From Oasisia sp. SBJ-2009 (taxonomy: Eukaryota; Annelida; Polychaeta; Sabellida; Siboglinidae): a stretch of 64,000 nt of DNA. Below the pieces are notes generated by a model. That model worked only from the letters and a program-made list of their open reading frames with translations. It was not told the DNA's origin and searched no databases. A program made the position numbers and the translations under genes. The DNA is taken from positions 6,690,813 through 6,754,812 of the forward strand of contig OZ024856.1 of NCBI GenBank assembly GCA_964017155.1, given 5' to 3'. Positions 52,401 through 61,400 of this stretch are shown piece after piece (positions within the stretch are counted from its first letter, which is position 1; each line of letters starts with the position of its first letter).

Positions 52401-55400
52401 CATTTCTGTTATATTGTAAGAAGTCTTTTTAGTCAGTAATAAAAAATCTACCAAAAGCATGAAACAAAATATCTAACCTAGTTGATAACACTAGAGTTGG
52501 AAGCAAGAGTTACTCTAAATGTTCTATATCACACGAAGCTAGAAAGAATGGCTATTCTGAGTAATTTAGTACTTGTATGCCAAGCTAGAGTTGGAAGCAG
52601 TGGTTTCTCTGAATGTCATAAAGATCTACGTCATACTAGATTTGGAGACAATGGTTATCCTGATTGTCCTTAGGGATCTACACACATTGGAGTTGAAGGC
52701 TAAATGTCCTAAGGACCACACTAGAGGTGGAAGCAGTGGTTACTCTGAATGCTCTAAGAACCTTGTCATGTTGAGGCTGGGAGCAACATTTATTCGGCAT
52801 GTCCTAAGGACCTATGGCACACTAGAGTTGGAAGCAGTGGTTACTCTGAATGTTCTAAGGATCTACATCACACTGTGGGAAGCAAAGGTTACTCGGAGTG
52901 CCACAATGATTCAGCCAGTGTTGTTGGGTCTGTCTGACAAGGGCCAGTTACTCACTGTCACAGTTTCTCCTGAGCCCACTTTTATTATTGAGTCTGGGTC
53001 TTTTCGTAATGAGTCCTTGAAGTGTGTAATATCTTTGCGTGTCCACATGGAGGCTGCGGCCACGGGGGGCAGCTCATCTACAAAAGACAACAGCGACCGC
53101 ACATTGAAAGCTGCTGTGTTAACACTGCAGCCAGACACAACACTGCTGTCATTCCGCTTAGTGTCAACACTGGTGCCAGTCGCAACACTACCTGCTATAC
53201 TGCCATTCTGCCTGGTATGAACACGTGTTGGAAAGAAGTGTTAACACCAGTGTTGGAAGCAACCGAGCTGCATTAACACTGGTATTGGGAAGAACACTGC
53301 CTGCTGCGAGGATCGAAGGTATTACAACGCATACCAAACAAAATAAATGATGCGGGGGAGGGAGACGGGGAGACAGAAAGACATCGAGTCACAACCAGGG
53401 GCAACAGCGTCGGGATGTCAATGCTTTACTGCTCATTCAGCTCCTCCCTGCCTTCATCCCCCTCCCCTCTGCTCAACCCCTCTCTTCCCACCTCCATCCC
53501 TATGCACATACCCTTTCCCCAAATCTCTTCCTCTGCTCATCTCTTCTCACCTCCCTCTACTCACCCCATTCCACAACTACCCTCTTCTCGCCCCTTCTAT
53601 GCCCCCCAGTGTATCTAGTCCATCTCCCGTATGTCTTACAATAAGCTGAGCAGCAATAAAACACATCCATCTCGTCACTGCTGCCCAACGACCATAGCAA
53701 CAACCACCACACCTGTCACCACCGCGTGACTGTGACACGTTTACGTCACATCACTTGACAACAGACTATGCGACGCCGCCGCCGCGCTTCGACTCACCGT
53801 GGCTGTGGCGAGGGAACTAATTCGGATGATGTTATTAGGGTTCTTACGCAAGTTGTCCTTGAACTGGCGGATGTCTTTGCCAGTCCACATAGAGGCTGGC
53901 ATCAGCGGAGGCAGGGTGGGCACTAGGTCACCTGGACACACGCATACACAGGCTACCCACACACCAGTGACATGACGACACTGGCCTCTGTGACGACCAC
54001 ACAAACATGGCAACTACACGAACCACGTCATGTCAGTGATGTCCTCGTCACATGTGATTGTCGCTCACAAGACAAGAGACATCAGTCAAATGTGACAAGC
54101 TGCAAGTGTTTCAAACTCTAAGGTACATTTCACAAAACTGAGGAAAACACAAAATACACTGGTACAGTTTTGTAGTAATAATAAAAAAATTACTGTCACT
54201 TTGAATAATGCAGGTAGGAATTATTATCATTTAAAAGTGCTTCCAGTGTTTTTTTTTCAATTTAACTGTGCATAATTTATAACATTGACAGCAGAAAAAT
54301 TTGACATTGTCTGCCTCAAAACTTGAATTGTTTGACGGGTCAAGTCAACCATTCAAAACAGTGCTAGGAAGACTAATGTTGCAAAACTGAAGTGTTTCTT
54401 TATCAACATGCTCTAATTCCAAAATGTACCTTACTGTTTGAATTGTTCCAGCCTGTTACAACTGACACCAGACGTCACAGAAATGCTTCCATTTCAAACC
54501 ACTATGTGATATATTTTACAACTTGTACACATTCCTTCTGGCACCAGTGTTTTCTGATAAAATTACAAATAACTGATTCTAAAATAACTTGTAGAAATAA
54601 AGTTTCATAAATTAACCTGTTTATTTAAGGAAAAAAATACAATATTATCCTTTTCAATGATATGGAATACCATACAATTATTACATTTATCAACTGCATA
54701 ATAACAAAGGCTGCTGGCTTTGTGTCAATATCACACTGCATAACCTGGGAAGCACTAAAATTATGTTAAACATTAATAAATTAGTAAAATGCAACAAAGG
54801 TTGATGAACGCAACAACAAAAATTGTAGCTTTGAATAGTGGTGTTGTATGGCACACCACGCCCAAGTCATAGTCATCAGTCTCTCAGGCACAGCGTACAT
54901 GACAAACAAAACATTTATTTCACTGATTTTTTTCATGTTTTGATTATAATAATAATAATAGTAACTTCTTTTGCGCCAATATCCTCGAAAATCAAGCTCA
55001 GTGGCGCGACAAAACCAGGGGATTAATCAATCTCATAATCGAAAGCAATGCGTGAGTCGTCAACGGATGGATGGAAAAGCTAGGAGGCTAAGGAGGATAG
55101 GCAGCATTAGAGATAGGTTTTTAGATGTCGGCGAAATGAAACTACATTACCTTGCGATTTAACACTGGCCGGAAGCGAATTCCACAACGTTGGTGCGGCA
55201 ACCGAGAAAGCTCGGGTCCCGGCTTTCGTTTTCACCCGAGGGATTAATAATATAAATACATGTCTGGATCGTTTTTTTAAGTCATACATCTTTAATTATG
55301 CATTTAAAGAGGTCTTATGCATAGTTATAATATAACATTATATAGATATATTATACCTTCCCACAACCTACAAATAGGAGCTGGTTAATCCCAAGTAACA

Positions 55401-58400
55401 AAGTGTCACTAACTTTGGTTGTTGGCGGTGTCATCGTCATCGTCTGTCGTGTTGCTGACGTCACCGTTCTGTTGGAGCGCGGTGTCTGACTGGATGCTGG
55501 CGGTGGACGGCGCCATAGCTGGTGCGCCGCCGCTACCCAGCGACTGCAGCTGTGTGCGCTGCTGCTGTTGGTGCAGCAGCTGCTGCTGGTACACCTGCTG
55601 CATGTACTGCTGGAAGTGCTGCTCCTGGAGCTGGCTGATGAGGACCTCTTGCTGCAAACACCATGGACAGTACACGGAGGGTGATACACCATGGACAGTA
55701 CACTGAGGGTGATACACCATGGACAGTACACTGAGGGTGATACACCATGGACAGTACACTGAGGGTGATACACCATGGACAGTACACTGAGGGTGATACA
55801 CCATGGACAGTACACTGAGGGTGATGTGTCTTGTAGCTACACTGGTGGTAGCATATCATTGTATATACATAGTTATAAATATATCAAAGTATATGTTTAT
55901 GGGGTCACAGGAAGGCAGCCTATAATGTGTCATGTACAAAGGAGAGCAACCAAAATGATACAAAAACTCAGGAATATTAGTTATGAAATGCATCTAACAG
56001 AATGTAGATTAACAACACTAGAAACCAGGAGACTGAGAGAAGATCAGATAGAAGTGTTTATAATATTGAATGGGTATGAAAATATTGACATAAATATTTT
56101 TTTCTCGGTTAAGGAAGAGAGAAGGACTAGAGGACATGGAATTACGTTAGCAAAGAAGCAGTGTAGTCTAGATATTAGAAAATTCTCATTTTCACAAAGA
56201 ACAGTAAATGAATGGAACAGATTATCAGCTGATTATGTAGGTGCTAGTAGAGTTAATATGTTTAAAAATAAAATCCACATATACCTAAGAAGGGCAGGGT
56301 ACATTTAGATAGATAGGTTGGACTTTCGATAAGCCAAAGGGCTTCCTTGTCCACCTGTCATCTAGAATTGATATTTTAGGTGGCAATCTTGTTAAATCTT
56401 GTTAAATGTGACCCTCACGCAACACAACTTTACTTTTCTAAACGGTTGTTGCTTGGATATATAAATGTTATTGACTGATTTGATATCTTATACCTACAAT
56501 GTTAAAAGCCATAGCTATACTGATAGCAGCATGTCTTATAACTACATCGAGGGCAATGTGTCTTATACCTACGTCAATAGCAATGTATATTACAGCTACA
56601 TTGATAGCAATGTTTCTTATACCTCCACTGACAATAATGTATCTTATAGCTACACCCATAGCAATGTCTATTATAGTAGAAATGTTTATGCAATGTTTAT
56701 TATAGCTTCACTAATAGCAATATGTCTTACACTACATTAACATCTTTAAACTACACTGATTGGAGCATCTCTTACACCACTGCAATCATAGTAATGCAGG
56801 TTTGGATTTCAGTATTGTTCCTGTTGGTTAAGTGACTGTTCTTTACACTGATGGCCATTGTAGTGAGGTTCACTGTCACTGTGTGAGGATGCAAGAACGA
56901 ACCTGTTCAGGACTGCCGGGGTACTGCTGGAGGGCGTACTGTCGGAACTGAACGGATGTCTGCTGGTTCAAGGCTGCCCGGATCTGTTGTCTGCAGCACA
57001 GATTATAACGTATTTAATTTACGAAATTAAATCACATTACTAGACCACGTACATTTGCTTGTTCAGGTATGAATTGTCAAATACTATTACCAGGTAAACT
57101 TGATCAAGAATCCCTATATTGTTAAAAATATTGCCACCCACCCAAACAGACCAATGTGTACATTAACTAGTACATTTTATTTTAAAGATTGTGATCCATA
57201 TGAAAGACAATTTTGTAATGATCAGCAAATGACTAAGATAACAGTAACTAATTTAACTGATGGACACTTACTAATGTGTTAGTGGTCTTACTGACACTTA
57301 ATCCCGTCCTGTTGTAAAGGCTGAAGTGACACGCGTGTTGTAATAAGAAGAGATGACATTTACTCTTGCTCTGCCTGGTGGAGGTGACACTTACTCTTGC
57401 TCTGCCTAGTGGTGGTGACACTTACTCTTGCTGTGCCTAGTGGAGGTGACACTTACTCTAGCTGTGCCTAGTGTAGGTGACACTTACTATTGATGTGCCT
57501 AGTGGAGGTGACACTTACTATTGCTGTGCCTAGTGGAGGTGACACTTACTCTTGCTGTGCCTAGTGTAGGTGACACTTACTCTTGATGTGCCTATTGGAG
57601 GTGACACGTACTCTTGTTGTGCCTAGTGGAGGTGACACTTACTCTTGCTGTGCCTATTGGAGGTGACACTTACTCTTGATGTGCCTATTGGAGGTGACAC
57701 TTACTCTTGTTGTGCCTAGTGGAGGTGACACATACTCTTGCTGTGCCTAGTGTAGGTGACACTTACTCTTGATGTGCGTATTGGAGGTGACACTTACTCT
57801 TGTTGTGCCTAGTGGAGGTGACACTTACTCTTGCTGTGCCTAGTGGAGGTGACACTTACTATTGCTGTGCCTAGTGGAGGTGACACTTACTCTTGCTGCG
57901 CCTAGTGGAGGTGACACTTACTCTTGCTGTGCCTAGTGGAGGTGACACTTACTCTTGCTGCGCCTAGTGGAGGTGACACTTACTCTTGCTGTGCCTAGTG
58001 GAAGTGACACTTACTCTTGCTGTGCCTATTGGAGGTGACACTTACTCTTGCTGCGCCTAGTGGAGGTGACACTTACTCTTGCTGTGCCTAGTGGAGGTGA
58101 CACTTACTCTTGCTGTGCCTAGTGGAGGTGACACTTACTCTTGCTGTGCCTATTGGAGGTGACACTTACTCTTGCTGTGCCTAGTGGAGGTGACACTTAC
58201 TCTTGCTGTGCCTGCTTCTGTCTCTCCATTTCCTGCTGCTGCTTCATTTCCTCCTCGAGTCGACACAGCTCCCTCCTCTCCTCCTCCCTCTTCCGCTCCT
58301 CCTCCTCCTCCCGCCTGGAACAACACACTTCAGTCTCAAGACTACGGCCTCAACACTATGGCCTCAACACTAATGTCTCAACGCTAAGGCCTGAAAACTA

Positions 58401-61400
58401 TGACCTGAACACTGCGGCCTCAACACTAATGTTTCAACACTACGACCTCAACAGTAACGTATCAACACTACGGCCTCAACAGTAACGTATCAACACTATG
58501 GCCTCAACAGTAATGTCTCAACACTATGGCCTCAACAGTAATGTCTCAACACTATGGCCTCAACAGTAATGTCTCAACACTATGGCCTCAACAGTAACGT
58601 CTCAACACTACGTCCTCAACAGTAACGTATCAACACTACGGCCTCAACAGTAACGTATCAACACTATGGCCTCAACAGTAATGTCTCAACACTATGGCCT
58701 CAACAGTAATGTCTCAACACTATGGCCTCAACAGTAATGTCTCAACACTACGGCCTCAACAGTAATGTCTCAACACTATGGCCTCAACAGTAATGTCTCA
58801 ACACTATGGCCTCAACAGTAACCTCTCAACATTATGGCCTCAACAGTAATGTCTCAACACTATGGCCTCAACAGTAATGTCTCAACACTACGGCCTCAAC
58901 AGTAATGTCTCAACACTACGGCCTCAACACTATGGCCCCAACAGTAATGTTACAACGCTATGGCCTCAACACTATGGCCTCAACAGGAATGTCACAACAC
59001 TATGGCCTTAACAGTAATGTTTCAACCAGGGTTCATACAGAAAGTGTGTAATCAAATTCAAGAACATTCAAGAACATTTGCGGGGGGAAATAGGACTTTT
59101 TCAAGAACATTTTCAAGAACATTTTATATACAATAAAAAATTCAAACATGTCAGGTACAAACAGCAGTTTATTGAAAGAAGACAGAAAAATAACGGGTGC
59201 TGTCCACAGAATTACTGGTCGCACTGTGTGACTTCCAAGTCCCAACAGACACTTCACACTCCCTTCAGTGTGATAAGTTTATTCTCGAGTTCCTTCTGCA
59301 CCACTTGTCATTATAACTGTATATTTGCCTATGTTGGATAACTCTCACCCTAAACATAATCAATCAGGATTCCCAGGCATATTGTATGTTTCATAAATAT
59401 TGTATGTTTCATAAATATTGCACCCAAATAGCGCTCCAATTTGTGCCAGTCGCAAGTGCAGTGGTGCATGTGTCATGACGCCGTGCACATAGAATGAGCG
59501 ATAAACAGTTTGTTTATGCCGGCCGCGCTGTCTTTTCGACCGCGAAAGTCTGCTAAGACGCGCTATTTAAAAACATAAATATGCGCAAGATGATGTTAAA
59601 TGAATGAATTAACAAAATCAAATGTTGGCAAACATACAGTTAAAATGGCAAAACTGAGGTGGGTCCGAATTCTGCATAAGTGCCCATGTTCGTCTTGTTC
59701 GTTTCTTGCAAACATTGCATACTGCAACCTTGTCATCAGCGCGATCTTTAACTATCAAATCTTTAAATTTGGTATCAACCAGCCACTAATCCCAAAACTT
59801 GCAATTTCCATGTTGGCGAGGCATGATTTAAAACGTTCCAACTTCCAAGTAACTTCCAACATGCGCGCGAACTAAAAATCGTAAAATGCAAATGGCGTCG
59901 CGTAGAAAATAAAAAGCAAACACGGCCCTAATTGGTCATTCGCTCTTGAACGAACCAATAGAAAACGGTGTAGCATTAGCCTATATCAGGTGGCGCCATC
60001 TACTGAATCAAACTACCACTAATTCATCAACTCCCAACTCCCGGCTTTCCGCCATTTTGTTTGACACAATTCGCCGATTTTTTTCATACATTAGTAATGA
60101 TTATTTGATACAATGCCAATAAATATTATCCCCTCATACAAATTGTTAGTTATGTGCATGAAAATTCGTGAAAATCAGATTCAAGAACATTCAAGAACAT
60201 CCAATCAAATTCAAGAACATTCGAGGGTACTCGAATGAAAAAATCAAATTCAAGAACATTCGAGACTTTCGGCGCCCTGTGCGAACCCTGGTCTCAACAC
60301 TAAAGTCTACATTATGCACTACACCTACCTGACAATGTTCATACTTCATACCTCATACATGTCCCTGTGTTTCTACCTGCATCCCTATGTCCCTAGTCCC
60401 TACCAGTCCCATACCCCTATATACTCCTGCCTTAGTGCCCATGTTCCTACAGGTCTGTCCTGAAGCTACACCCACCTGCGTCTCTCCTGCTCCTCCTTCT
60501 CAGCCCTGTGAGCCTCGATGTAGGCCTTGAACATGGGACAGAACTGGTCGATGTGTTCAATGAAGCCCGCCATGGCCGCCTCCTTGGACAGGTCTCCCAG
60601 GGCCAGCCACGCCTGCCTGCAACACACCACACACGTCACCACGGGACAACACACCTGTCACGTCTACACACCGCAGAACAACACTAGCGACAACTTATGG
60701 CGACTAAAGTATACATGTGTAATGATGTTGCTAAAGAGATACTCCAGTGAGAAATTCAGACTATTAACGTGCATATGTATAACATATTGGTTGTGCATAG
60801 TAACTGTGCACAAAGATTGTTAATAAACAATTAATTATAGTATAATTGTACCAAAACACATCCTATTATGGATTCAGAGCGCTGCCATCTTGATGTAAAC
60901 CAAATCGTTTACGTCACTGGTGCATTATTGGAAATGGCTAAGCTTGGCAAAGGCCTCGTGCAAAAATTGTGATAGTGAGTTAGTAATGTAAGCAAACCAC
61001 GACATACTGGATTCATCTAATAGAATACTCTTGGACAGACATAGGATGTCCAAACATGCATGTGCCAGTGACGTAATCAGTTTACGTCACTGGTTCTGTG
61101 CCTCAAGATGGCAGCGCCCTGAATCCAAGATAGCATGTTTTTTGGTACAATTATACTATAATTAATTGTTTGTTAATGATATTTGTGCATAATAATTATG
61201 CACAACCTATACATTATACATGTGTCAGTAAATACTGTGAACCTTTCACTGACTGAGTGACTGGAGTATCCTTTAACTTTGATGGCAACATATACCCTGA
61301 CTCTACAGTGAAATATGTGACAACAGGAGACAACTGACCAAGCACACATCCATAGGCCTTGAAATATGGGAGAATGAGAAATTTAAAAACAACAAAAAGA

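Noticed and set aside
52573..53220. 215-codon plus ORF over ACBD3 exon copy A
   Set aside because: Antisense to a coding exon and composed mostly of the about 50-bp degenerate repeat; shadow frame.
55351..55859. Three long overlapping minus ORFs with [13 protein letters not shown] repeats
   Set aside because: They are the 28-bp minisatellite joined to the real exon. Only the frame beginning QEVLISQL after the acceptor is ACBD3.
57350..58212. Regular direct repeats with CRISPR-like unit length
   Set aside because: Units are contiguous with no unique spacers, the DNA is eukaryotic, and the unit derives from an ACBD3 exon donor.
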